Shown: positions 50,771 to 61,858 of the stretch, one piece after another
Layout of the letters: each line of letters starts with the position of its first letter
Position numbering within the stretch: the stretch's first letter is position 1
From: Monosporascus cannonballus
Lineage: Eukaryota; Ascomycota; Sordariomycetes; Xylariales
Direction of reading: 5' to 3'
Length of the DNA: 64,000 nucleotides
Assembly (NCBI GenBank): GCA_004154925.1
Contig: QJNS01000135.1
Location: 62,001 to 126,000, forward strand
Position numbers and translations under genes: made by a program
Notes under the pieces: model-generated
Databases searched by the model: none
What the model was told of the DNA's origin: nothing
Seen by the model: the letters and a program-made list of their open reading frames with translations, nothing else

Positions 50771-52414
50771 TATTCCAACGTTTAAATACAAATTCTTTAA
50801 AAAAATGAAGTTTTTAAGATTTATAATTAATATTAACGGTTTAGAAATAAACCGACGACAGGTTAATATTATTAAAATATAATTAAAATTAAAATGGATT
50901 TATAATATTTAAATATTTTTAAAATTTGCGAACTTTTATCGGAAATTTATTACCTATTATTTACGCATTATCGAACCTATTATTAAGTTTTAAAAAGCCG
51001 CAAAATAAAAAAAAATAATAAAATTCCGATAACCTAAAAAAGTTAAAAAAGCGTTCCGAAACTTAAAAAATATCTTTTAATCGGCGACCATTTTCCGATA
51101 CTGAAATAACGTTAAAAATATAAAGGTTAAAATAAACGCCTTAATAAAAGTGATATTAAAGATATATTTATAAAAATACGGAAAATATTAACGCTTAATT
51201 ATAAATTAATTGCAAAAACTAAATTTAACCAAAAAAATAATAAGTTATAAAGCAATAAAAATTATTAGTTATTATAAAAAGCTTAAAATATTAACAGTAA
51301 TACTTTAAAAATACAGAAAAAAGTTTCTTAATATTTACCGATTATATGGCGTTAAAGGATATAATAAAAGCGCCGGCATATAATTTTAAAGAAAAATTAA
51401 CTTAATAAATTTATTACTGTACGTAATTTAATTTTAAAATCTAATACTAACCGGGCGCTCCTAATCCAGCAAATAAATTATTTAAATGCCCGGATTATAT
51501 ATTAAAGGAAATCGCATATAAAAACGTAATTGTTACGTTATTTAAGAAATTCGGATTTACCAATAATATGCCGGAAAACGGACGAAAAACGGTTGCAAAT
51601 ATATAGCGCGATTTAAAGCATTATAAAGAAACAAAAAAACCTTATAAAAACAGCGTAAAATTTGCTTACTGCAAAAGTCTTAAATAGATTTCAGGTAACG
51701 GAAATTTAAATAATTACTATCCGCGTAAAAAAAGCGGAAAACTTTCGTTATATAATTATAACAAATTTTCAAAAAAAAGTAAAAAATTATATATTTGCCG
51801 AATTTATTTTTTACAAATAATAATGTAAACGCAAATCGTCATAATAATATAATTAATAGTTAAATAACGGCAACCGTAAGCGGCAACCGTATTACGATCG
51901 GATTTCGAAAAACCTGGAAAAAACGAAACTGGTATTAAGGTTATTATTTATAACTAGTACGTTTTACGTCCTTTAGCAAAAAAACTATCCAAAAACGAAA
52001 CGGCATTTTAGCCGAAAACTTTCCGACAATTTTATAATTAAGTTCGAAAATTATAAATTAAAAATTTAAATATTATAAAATTAATACGGATAATTACATA
52101 CCAAATCAGAATAAAAGGAAAATATTTCCTAAACTTAAATAAAATTTTATATTATCGAAATAAATTCGTAATTCCGTCTTAAGGTATTTTACGGAAATAA
52201 CTAATTAATTAATACCATAATAATTTAAAAGTAAAATATGTAAGATATATTCGTACGTTAAAATCAATAACCAAAAGGTTTTATTAAGAAAATATGGCAA
52301 ACAATATCCGAAAATATACCAAATAATATCCGTATTATTAGGGCATAATAATGGTACGCCATAAACTATATAAATAATTACAGCCCTTACCATTATTTAA
52401 ATAATTTTTCTAAA

Positions 52415-52648
52415 ATGATTTCGTTAAATTTTATTACTGAATTTCCTAAAAGCCTAGGTTTAAACGGGCTAAAATACGACGGAATTATGGTAATCGTCGA
52501 CCGCTTTACGAAATTAAAATTATTTATCCTTACGGTTAAAACATTAACTGCAATTAAATTAGCCCGATTATTTTACGATAGAGTTAAATATAAATTCGGT
52601 ATATTAGCCGGAATTATTAATAATAAAAATAAATTATTAACAAATTAA
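52415..52648 (+). pseudogene. Integrase core of element G
   Basis: This is the longest well-preserved coding piece of G: Ile-Thr-Glu-Phe-Pro-Lys-Ser-Leu-Gly, then Val-Ile-Val-Asp-Arg-Phe-Thr-Lys, then Ile-Ile-Asn-Asn-Lys-Asn-Lys. These match the gypsy integrase core around the first and second catalytic Asp, but both (Leu-Asn-Phe and Asn-Asn-Lys) are now Asn. Only VDRFTK keeps its Asp. Confidence 0.88.
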
Positions 52649-53329
52649 ATTTAGGTGGAAATTTATAAAAAATAAAAAATAAAGCGGCAAATATGAACCG
52701 TTTATTATTCGCAAACCGATAAATAAACGGAACGTATTTATTAAGTTTTAAAATATTATTTCCGTAATTATATTAATAAGTATTAAAATAATTAAATAAA
52801 GTTATTACGAAATACGGAATTCGTATATAATAATATGCAAAACGTATTTACCGGCCGTTTTCCGCTTAAAACCTTATATAAATATTATTTAAAAATAATA
52901 TAATATCTTTTAAAAAAATATAAAAAATAAGTATAAGGAATTAAAAAACATTTCGAAAAAATGGCGGCTATTTATTAAATAATATACGAATATTAAGAAG
53001 AAATAACGGCAGCTTAAAAAAATATTATAATTAACGTTATATACTTATAAACTTTTAATTAAAATAATAAAGAAATTTATTAATAAAAAATTTTAAATTC
53101 AAAAATAAAAAATTCGTATTTATTTATATCCGGGTTACGATTAAAAAGTAAAAAAATTCCTAAATATATAAAGTAATTTTTTTATTAAATACAAATAAAT
53201 ATATAATGTATTTCTAATATCCTTATTAAAACTGTAATATAACCGGGAACCGGATAATATTTAAATAACGTTACTTGATTTAACAAAAAAAAATAAAAAA
53301 TAAAAAATATTATTTATTATTAAGATAAC

Positions 53330-53450
53330 CAGGGATAATACGAATATTTAATTAAATAAAAAGGTTAACCCGCCGAGTATAATATATAAAAATCTCAAAA
53401 GGATTTTAAATATACGTTTAAAATATTATAACTTTACAAAAAAAATTAAA
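53330..53450 (+). pseudogene. Chromodomain of element G
   Basis: Tyr-Glu-Tyr-Leu-Ile-Lys-[stop]-Lys-Gly-[stop]-Pro-Ala-Glu-Tyr-Asn-Ile is seen. The two stops sit where Trp or other aromatic residues of a chromodomain are expected, so this is the YLVKWKGxPAE core after RIP. Confidence 0.75.
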
Positions 53451-55085
53451 TACGTATATAAAAAATAAAATAATTTAAAAACCGTAAAACAATAATAACT
53501 CGATCGAAAATTAATGTCCTAATAATTACAAAAATTATAAAAAATGATTTTAAGTAAAATTAAAATATTATTTAATAATATCATTACTTTTAAGCTTTTG
53601 GCGAATAATTACCTTATTATATATCGATCGGAAAATTATAAATAACGTAAAAAGAAATTAAACTTTTATTTCGAAAATAAGATTTTGCATTTAATTCTTA
53701 AATTTTACGTTAATTAGCTTTTAATAAACGTATTAAGGAAATTATTATAAAAATATTAGAAAATAATCGGAAAATATATAACGGTAAAAAACAAATACGT
53801 TTATTAAATTTATTAGGCGTAAAACCCGGAAGGAATTTAAAAACGTTTTATATTTTACAAAAAACAGGATTTAAATAAACAGAATATAATTTGTCATTAA
53901 TAGGAAATAAAGCGCCGTCCTTAAAACGCTTAACGTATTTAGGTTTGGTAACAGCCTCGCCGAGTAAAACTATTTCCTAATAATAATTCTTAATAAATAT
54001 TAAAACTTTATTAAAATGTTAAAAAACGGGCGGAAAATACTTATAGGCGGAAAACGTAACAATATAACGGTTTTCGAAAATCGCCTTATTTATGAAAATA
54101 CTTTAAAATTACGCTTAATCGAAAATTAATTGCGGAATAATAAGAAAAAAACCGTAATATTTATAAAAAGGACTTAAATTTGCAAATTTATAAAGCGGCG
54201 TTAAAATTAGATTTCTGCAGTTATAACGGATAATCGGCAATCGACCTTAATTATATTAAAAAAATAATATTCCTTAATAATAATTATATTAAAAGCAAAC
54301 TTAATTTTACGAAAAACGCCGAATCGACGACCGACCGTAATTATATCGGAACGTTTATATTAGGTATTTATAATACGAACCTTTTCGAATTTACTAATTA
54401 ATTCCTAATAATCGGTACCGAATTAAAAAATTATTTAAGCGGTATCCTTAAGGATAATCGGAATTTAAACAGAAATTAAATAATAATATTAATAATATTA
54501 GAAATAATTATTTACCACGCGAAAAACTTTATAATAATAACTAAAAATAACGTAATTTAAGGCGCCCGGAATTTAAACGTAAACCGTACGATAATCGAAA
54601 TAACGCTATATTACATAAATACAATACGGCTTATTACCGTCCGTAATATAATTAATATTTATTTTATTATCGGTATCGAAAAAATAATATTAAAAGAAAT
54701 TCTAATCCTCCTTAATATTAAAGTATTATTTTTCTTGGAACTTTGTACGAAAAGAAAATATGGCGAACGGAGATAATACGTAAAATAAACGAAAAAGGCG
54801 AAATAAAAATAAAGAAAAACGAGAAACCGAACGGAACGCGTATATAAAAAAAATAGAAATATAAGCGCAAAAAAGAAAAAAAAAGGTATATAAGGTGAGG
54901 TTAAAAACGGATTATAATAAAAAATTAAGCGAAACATAATTAATTACGTAATATAATACGTATTAATTATTAAGGCAACTATTTACAATATAATAAAACG
55001 GTAAATTATCGGCAAACATACGTAACCGGACTTACCAAACGCGCTATATCAAATTAATAATAATGTTATTAAGAATTAATAGCTT
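53451..55085 (+). other. 1.65-kb region between the G chromodomain and its polypurine tract
   Basis: From about 53730 to 53960 one plus-strand frame is open apart from RIP-type stops, with Lys-Arg-Ile-Lys-Glu-Ile-Ile near its start and Pro-Ser-Leu-Lys-Arg-Leu-Thr-Tyr-Leu-Gly at 53930. Further on the same strand is Lys/Arg-rich. I do not recognise it. The minus-strand frame at 54659-54937 (Phe/Tyr-rich) is probably its shadow, though an antisense gene as in the other family cannot be excluded. Confidence 0.4.
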
Positions 55086-55101
55086 AAAAAAGGGGAAAAA
55101 T
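55086..55101 (+). other. Polypurine tract of element G
   Basis: AAAAAAGGGGAAAAAT lies directly before the 3' LTR. Confidence 0.8.
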
Positions 55102-55306
55102 TATGAAAATATAGCCCGTATAAAATAAGGTTGGTAACCGACAAGCTACCAATTAGCCACCGACCCACTTATTAATATAAATTTACCATCTGGCAGCTGA
55201 TAAGAAACGCCAGATGGAAGTAACCTAATATACTTACTTCTTGGAATCTGCTTTATAACTGGTCGGAGATCACCTCACCCAGCCCACAGCTATCCATTAT
55301 CTTACA
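55102..55306 (+). repeat. 3' LTR of element G
   Basis: This 205-bp LTR is less RIP-altered in its second half than the 5' copy, ends CTTACA and is followed by ATTAC. Confidence 0.93.
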
Positions 55307-57100
55307 ATTACGCATTAAGCGTAATAATCGGATAACAAAATAATAAAAATAAACTGCACCCTATTATATTTTTTTCGTACAAGTTAAAAAACCAAGCTTA
55401 ATTACGATATCCTAAATAAGGAATTTATGGTCATTATTATAGCGTTCCGAAAATTTAAGTCTTTTTTTAAAAAAAAACTTATACCAGGTTAAAGTTTATA
55501 TAAATTATCAAAATTTTACCCGATTTACCACGACCAAAAAATTTATAGGACGATAATTTCGTTACGCAAAAATTTAGTAAATTTCGATTTTGTTATTATC
55601 TATAGAAAAAGTTCAGAAAATGGCAAAGCAGATACCGTAAGCAAGTAACCGAATCGTAAAAAATATTGGGTAAAATTAGTTATATGATTTTCGATATTAT
55701 TAAAAAAGGATATTTACGCTTATAATAAATTACGATAATTCGGACAACACCTTTTAATATATATTAAAAAAATCTAACAATATAACTTTAATTTCTTAAA
55801 AAACCAATAAACGGACAAAATACGAATTCCAGAAAAATACTAAAAATATTTAATACAAAAAAATACAAATATCAGTTATACCGATATCTAAAGATTTACA
55901 AAACTTTAAAACGATTTTAATACATATAATTTTTTCTTAAAATAAAATTAATATTACAAAATATTATATGGCAATATAATATCTACGCCAGAATAGAAAT
56001 TTAACGATATAAATTATACGAAAAATTACAAGCATTATTAATTACAAAACGATTATAGTATATAATTACATTCGATTTTATTATCAAACTTTTAGTATCA
56101 AAAATTCCAGTTACGGATATATATTGCGATAATATTTTCGTTATTATTGATCGATTTATAAAACTTTTATATTTCTTCCCATATTACGAAAATATAAACG
56201 ACGAACAAATAACATATATTTTTTTAGATATATATATAATATATACAGATAATTAATGGAAATTATTTTAAATAAAGGATCGGTACTCGTAACTAAATTT
56301 TAATAAGGCCTTATAACATAGATCGGTTTAAATCACAAATTATTTAACGTATTTAAACTTTAAACAAATAAATAAATAAAATAAATTAGCTAAATTTTAA
56401 AAGTTTCTTTAAAATCTTATATTAACTACGAATAGAATAATTATGTTTAAAAATTACTAATTATATAAATAATCTATAATACCAGTTATTATGAAAATAT
56501 TAAAATAATATTAATAAACGCATATTTTAGGTTTATTTCAGAAATTTATAAAACAATACGTAATAACGATTTAATTAATATCAATGTAATTTTTACGTTA
56601 AAATAATGCCGATAATTATACTAAAAAATAAAAATAAAAGTAGAGTTCGTACATGACCAAATAAATAAATATTACAAATTGAAAAAGTTAAAAAAATTAA
56701 TTTTCGAAGAAGGGAAAATAATTTTTTTTATTTTCAAAAATATTCAAATAAAACCACCTAATAAAAACTGGACTTCAAATATATCGGTCCATATAAAATT
56801 ACTAAGAAAATCTTAAAAAATAATTATTAATTGAGATTTCTACCAAAAGTAAAATTCTATTTAGATTTTTATATTTTCTTCTTCGAATTAATAAGGGATA
56901 TATCTAAGGTACATACGTATAAAACGACGTAATGATAAAAAATAAATAAATATACGAAATAAACAAAATTCTTAATATACGAAAATAAAACAGATTTACC
57001 TAGTACTTAATTAAATGGAAAAAACATCCAAATTCTGAAAATATCAAGAAACCTGCCAAAAATCTTATTAACGCTTAACGCCTATTAAAAAGTTTTCATT
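55307..57100 (+). pseudogene. RNase H end, integrase and chromodomain of element E
   Basis: It resumes RNase H with Tyr-Ala-Leu-Ser-Val-Ile-Ile-Gly and the Lys-Glu-Phe-Met helix. The integrase core lies near 56065-56180 (Ile-Ile-Asp-Arg-Phe), with GPY at about 56790 and chromodomain remains near 56960-57100. It is collinear with 30750-32547 of D. Confidence 0.8.
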
Positions 57101-57600
57101 ACTAACGATAGGCATACATTAATTAATAATTAACTAGTTAATAATCAGGATATCGGGCCAGTTGGCCGCAGCCTGTACTAACGTAACAGCTACAACAGCA
57201 GCCTCTAATTGTTCTTATTTTTTTATAAAACGTTCGAATTCCTCTATAATTTCCGCGCATTTGATATCTTAATAAACCATTTCCATATTACGACGACGGA
57301 ACAACCGCCTTTATTTTTGCAAACGATCCAACTTATTAACAACCGTTTACAACGTTTTGTAAATTTACTTCTTTTTACGTTTTAAACAATTTCTTTACCC
57401 AGAAATTTTTAATATTTAATTTTTAAGGAATTAAAAATATTACAGGAATTACCGTAATGGATATAACGCGTACATTTTAAGGAACCACGAATAACGTTAT
57501 ATTTTATACCATTATTTTCGTAGCGAAAATAAAAAAAACTTAAAATTAAAATGTTTAGTACGTTTTAAAAAGAATAAAATAGGTAATACATTTAGGAAAA
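57065..57600 (-). pseudogene. Antisense zinc-cluster ORF of element E (aORF)
   Basis: The cysteine cluster at 57531-57442 has exact 30-codon spacing [Y]-x2-[Y]-x6-[Y]-x8-C-x2-[Y]-x6-C, with Cys surviving at positions 4 and 6. Downstream the coiled-coil part continues in another frame, so one small indel lies between about 57440 and 57330. That part reads Leu-Asp-Arg-Leu-Gln-Lys-x-Arg-Arg-Leu-Phe-Arg-Arg-Arg-Asn-Met, then Glu-Glu-Phe-Glu-Arg, Leu-Glu-Ala-Ala-Val, Ala-Asn-Trp-Pro-Asp-Ile and Leu-Ile-Gly-Val-Lys. Stops are RIP-type. Confidence 0.72.
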
Positions 57601-57717
57601 CGATATTTTTCCAAACGATTTAATATAACGAATATAAAAAAAGAAAGTTATATATTGGAAATAACAACCAAATAATTTAATTTTTAAAAATAAAGATTAT
57701 AGAAAAAAAGAAAATCG

Positions 57718-58113
57718 TATTATAATTTAATAATTTTAATTCCTTTATAAATAGTCCAGCTTACGAAAAAGATAAACCTTAATTACCGCCAACAAATTAC
57801 GTAACCGCTTAAAGGTCTTAAGATATTAAATACCTTAAACCCCTTAACCTGGCAAAAAAGCTTAAAAGGCTTAACGGGCTTAAGAGTTCAAGCCGATTAA
57901 ACATCTTAAGCCAGAACGAAAATATATACGCTTATTATTTCCATAGTTTAAATAACTTTAGCTTGCAATATAATATCGTTACCCAAAGCCCCCTTAGAAT
58001 TACAAGACGTAATACGATTACTATATTTATTACTTAGATTCCCACGATACTTCTGCCAACATAAACCCGTACGACTAAGGTTTAATAGTTGGTTAAACCC
58101 CCTAGCCGTCACA
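57718..58113 (+). repeat. 3' LTR of element E (U3 type III)
   Basis: This 396-bp LTR pairs with 43881-44277. The R-U5 is well preserved with an undamaged GCCGTCACA end. AGCTTGCAATA is at 57960-57970. Confidence 0.93.
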
Positions 58114-58118
58114 TAATT

Positions 58119-58773
58119 CCCTTTCGAATTTTTTTCTTCGTAAACGAAATCATAGGTTCCATAATCTTATTCCTTTTTTTATCTACGTTAGTAGTTTAAT
58201 TTATATCGTTAACTATAACGGCGTTATTCCAGCGCTAATTAATCTAAAACCTGTGTAAATGCGTAGGTAATAACATATTCTCGTTTCTTAATCCTAATAA
58301 ATTAATTCTTAGCAATTAATCTTAATTAATCTTACACTTATCGTCATATTTCCAAATATCCGAATTTTATCTTGTTAAGTAAACGTTTTCAAAACGTACG
58401 TTACATCCTAAATTATACAGTCGGTCTAGAACATAAGTAATTAATCTATATCCTCAAATCTATGCATCTTTAAGCATATAATCCTTCGAAATCGATTTGC
58501 TAAAAATCTAGCTCCGGATCAAATCCCGTAAACGCTTAATTCCAGAATATCCCTTTTAATTAATGATATTTTAAAGTTATTTCGTCGTTATTAATTATTT
58601 GTAATATTGTTATTTTATAAAACATAATATATATTCTTATATTTCCATAACCGTAATTATAATTACCTGCATTTCTAATTAAGACCTTATCTGTTTCCGA
58701 ATATTAATCGGAAATATTAAAAATTACCTCGACAGCTAACTAAAGCCAGTTTCCTTTTTTTGGCAGCCAAATA
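58119..58773 (-). other. Element H 5' leader and gag start
   Basis: Sequence between the end of E and the right LTR of H. It is stop-filled in all frames. By position on the minus strand it is the 5' leader and the first part of gag, which continues beyond E at 43880. Confidence 0.5.
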
Positions 58774-59036
58774 AATTAGGGTAAGAGAAGAATTAATCTT
58801 GATTAGTGCGGATAATTATTTTATATTACGGTACGGAATGTGATTATAGAAATAGAAAATCTATTCTAATTATATTGCTGGTATTTAACCTCGATATTTA
58901 AAATAAAAGAAAATGTGCTAAATGGTAATAATAACTAATAATACCTAAGGGTCGAACTTATAGCGAAAAGGAACTTCTTAATATATATGCGAAACTCGGA
59001 CTTTCTAATCAGCCGAGCCTAATCATGGGTGTAACA
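58774..59036 (-). repeat. Right (5') LTR of element H, uninterrupted
   Basis: This 263-bp LTR matches the two halves of the left LTR. At 58872-58890 it shows the target site TGCTGGTATTTAA without element D. It ends TGTAACA; about nine further bases (CCCGCCCT) also match the left copy, so the edge may be slightly outside. Confidence 0.85.
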
Positions 59037-61450
59037 CCCCGCCCTGCGTTAGTATTAAAATTTAATATTATATGTATAAATTATAAGTATTCTATTAAAA
59101 GTTAATTTAACATCTTAATATTTAAAGTAATTTAAATATCGAAAATAAATGAAAATAATTAGAATACATATTTTAAAAAATCGAAAATAATTATTTTCCG
59201 TATTTAAATAATGTTTAAATTGAATTAATATTTTAAAATGTTAATTAAATTATTTATTATTATAACGTTAATAAACGTTAATGTAATTATTTTTTATTTT
59301 ATAAAATTTGCAAATTTAATAATAATAAACGTAAACTTGTTTTTAATACTTAACCGTATTATTTATTTATTTTTTATTTAAATAATGAAATTTATATTTA
59401 ATATATATTTAACAATCTGAAAGACCTTTAAAATACAGTTTTTTCATAGTTTAAAATGAAATCAAAAATTTAATTTTTATATTCGAAATAGTAATTATAC
59501 ATTGTCTAGTAATATTTTATGTAATAAGGTGAATGGAAAATAATAACATAAAGTTTTTAAAAAAACCGTGTCGGTTAAAATTATCCGTAAAAATCTTATT
59601 TACGTCTAAAAATAAGTGTACGTTAAAATATTTGTTTTTGAATTTAAAACTAAAAATATATATAAAATAAACGTAAAATATATTTTTAACAACGTTTAAA
59701 AAAGTAAAATTAAAATGTTTATACTAACGTAATAAATCAAAAATGATTTTAATTAAATCCTCATAAAATATAATAATTTCGCATAATAAATTTTCGATTT
59801 GTTCGAAATATAATGTTTTTAACGTTTTTTATATTTTGTTTCAGCATTTAACAAAAAAGTATTTAAAAGTTTACAATAACGTTTTTTAAATTTAAATAAT
59901 TCGAAATATATATAATTTATCTTAATACGTACTTTATAATAATTATAATTTTCTAATTATGCGCTGTTCTCAAATATGGATTTTAAAAAATTATTTTAAA
60001 TTTTTAGAATCGTTAATATAAAAACGTTATATTAATTTCGCAAACATTCTTTGAATATATATTATATCGCAAATTTTATATATTATAATTATATTATTAA
60101 GAGAAAAGAACAACGATGATTAATTATTAATTATAATATATAAATTATCCAGAATAGCTTATTCTTTTAATTTTTTAATTTCGCTATTAAGTTTAGCTAT
60201 TATAGAACTGATTATTATTATAAGTTATATAAAATATTTTGAAATTTTAAATATAAACTTAAACGTATAAATTCTGAAAATATACATTTGCATTAATGTA
60301 TTAAAATTATTATATACAAATATATTAATAATATTAAACTTGTAAAGTTTAAAGTTACATTCAATTATATTAACTATAAATATACAAAAAAAACTGAATT
60401 AGTAACGTAAAAATATAAACTTTAAAGCTTTTACGAAAATAAAAATTATTACGAATATTAATTTTAATCTTGAACTCTTAAAATACTTTATATTTACTGG
60501 ATTTATATATAAATATTTATATTAACGAATAAATACAGTTACTACTTACGTTGTAAATTATTTTCTATAATAAAATAATAATAATTAATATTTTTCGATA
60601 TATTTAATTTCATTTCTTTTATGTAATTACTTTTTAATTTTTAATATATTTGTTCTATACAGTTTTTTATTAATTCTTAAACATAACGGAAACATTAATT
60701 CAATATAAGTATTTATATTTGATTATAATCGAAAAAATATTATTAAAAACCGTGAAAAAGATGTTAAAATCTTCGATTCTTAATTTATAATTAATATTAG
60801 TCGAAAACTGTTCTTTTTTCATTTCAGATTTAAAAATAATTAATTAATTTGAAAAAAAAGGTTTCGCATACGGTTACCGTAGTTAAAAACACTTAATAAT
60901 ATATTTTAAATTTTATTCGGTAGTTTCACGGTAAAATATTAATAATTTAAGTTTTTAAAACTTAGAATAGTTTTTAATATAAATAAATAAAATTGTTTAA
61001 TTTGATATTCCGATTTATCCACTTTATTAAAAATCCGGTTAAAATGTTCTCGAAATTATTATTAATTACCGAATTAAAGAAATAATTGTCAAAATACAAA
61101 TTATCAATTTTATTATTTCTTATCTTTTCATTTTTTATAATATCTTTTAATTAAACAGATTTATAATTATTACAATAATATTATAAGTAATACTTTTTAA
61201 CATCGTTTTGTTTTATCGAATTATTTATTTTTAACGATATTTTTAAAAATATTATTATTATAAATAAAATTGAGATATTATCGATTTAATTATTTAATTC
61301 TATAATTTCGAACGAAAGTTTTTTCAGTTTGCTTTAATAATTTTTGTTTCCTTAAAAATAACGTTTTGGACGGTAATAATACGTTATTACGAAAAAGTTC
61401 ACATTGAATATATATTATTAATTACGTATTTTATAAAATACTCGATATAT
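59037..61450. other. Very AT-rich stretch with no recognisable gene or repeat
   Basis: This is the most AT-rich part of the window, with very few GC-containing motifs. It does not match the elements described, there are no long frames, and no LTR ends are seen apart from the G-type stub at its right edge. Confidence 0.5.
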
Positions 61451-61469
61451 TGTGAGAATGCAGCTTCGA
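61451..61469 (+). repeat. Stub of a G-family LTR
   Basis: TGTGAGAATGCAGC matches the first 14 bases of the element G LTR (TGTGAGAATACAGC) and is then cut by element F. The rest would lie beyond F, outside the window. Confidence 0.65.
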
Positions 61470-61845
61470 TGTTATGACTCAACAGGTTACGGCCTCGGAA
61501 AACGGTCGCAACAAATGACTAAGCTATATGGGTCAAGTTACGTGAGGGCTCGACAGGATCGATCGTAGAACCTTTAGAGCCGGGCTTGACAGGATCGATC
61601 GTAAAACCTTTGGAACCAGGATCGGTAAGTTGAAAAAATTAAGTATAAGATATTTATTATTTCCATAGCTTAAATAGCATTAACTTGCAATACTTATTAA
61701 TATTTATCGTTTGTAATACGCTTCCGTATTTTGGTATTAAAAAATATAATTAAGTTATTTATTGCTCAGATTTTTACGCTATTTCTGTTAACATAAACCT
61801 GTACGATTAAGGTTTAACAATTGGTTAAACCATATAGCCGTTATA
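61470..61845 (+). repeat. 5' LTR of element F (U3 type IV)
   Basis: It starts TGTTATGACTCAACAGG, has about two 36-bp GCTCGACAGGATCGATCG units from 61548, ACTTGCAATA near 61684, and ends GCCGTTATA. Confidence 0.93.
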
Positions 61846-61858
61846 CGTTACAAGTTTT
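61846..61858 (+). other. Candidate primer binding site of element F
   Basis: CGTTACAAGTTTT follows the LTR directly. It has no TGG, so a standard tRNA 3' end would not pair. The consensus over copies, CGTTGCAAGCT, is complementary to AGCTTGCAA in the LTR. Confidence 0.55.

Larger units (their letters stand above)
47927..55306 (+). mobile_element. Element G: second chromovirus family nested in E
   Basis: A perfect ATTAC duplication (47922-47926 and 55307-55311) interrupts the RNase H of E. LTRs are short: 47927-48132 (206 bp) and 55102-55306 (205 bp), starting TGTGAGAATACAG and ending TTACA. The plus-strand order is gag, RT, integrase, chromodomain, so it is Ty3/gypsy despite LTRs unlike those of the other chromoviruses. 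Length is 7.38 kb, including about 1.65 kb beyond the chromodomain. A stub of the same LTR occurs at 61451. Confidence 0.95.
43881..58113 (+). mobile_element. Element E: chromovirus inserted in H and split by G
   Basis: LTRs are 43881-44277 (397 bp) and 57718-58113 (396 bp). The target duplication is TAATC (43876-43880) versus TAATT (58114-58118), differing by a C-to-T change. Without G it is 6.85 kb, like D and B. The zinc knuckle is at 45278-45320, the protease N-Y-G near 46395, and RT box Y-F-N-D at 47503-47514 (first Asp to Asn). RNase H is split at 47926/55307, and integrase and chromodomain follow (55980-57100). An antisense ORF precedes the 3' LTR. Confidence 0.95.
26749..59036 (-). 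mobile_element. Element H: minus-strand Ty3/gypsy element carrying three insertions
   Basis: The two LTRs are 263 bp each once insertions are removed: left 26749-26858 plus 33594-33746, right 58774-59036. They align along their length with mostly C/T and G/A differences. The body is 33747-39052, 39435-43880 and 58119-58773, after removing element D, a solo LTR and element E. On the minus strand gag lies near 42423-42701, RNase H near 38200-38470 and integrase around 36990-37260, in gypsy order. The domains are of a different gypsy lineage from the chromoviruses. No clean target duplication of H itself was found, so its extreme ends may be off by some bases. Confidence 0.8.

Noticed and set aside
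53730..54300. Pogo/Fot-type transposase C-terminus in the extra module of G
   Set aside because: The resemblance is limited to a few residues. No catalytic motif, inverted terminal repeat or TA duplication was found.
54659..54937. 92-codon Phe/Tyr-rich frame, possibly a membrane protein
   Set aside because: Phe and Tyr codons are what AT-rich RIP-altered DNA gives by default. The opposite strand is Lys/Arg-rich, and there is no homology or start context.
59030..59050. TGTAACACCCCGCCC read as the start of a plus-strand LTR
   Set aside because: The repeated sequence lies to the left of this motif in both copies (263 bp), not to the right, so it is the outer edge of the minus-strand H LTR.
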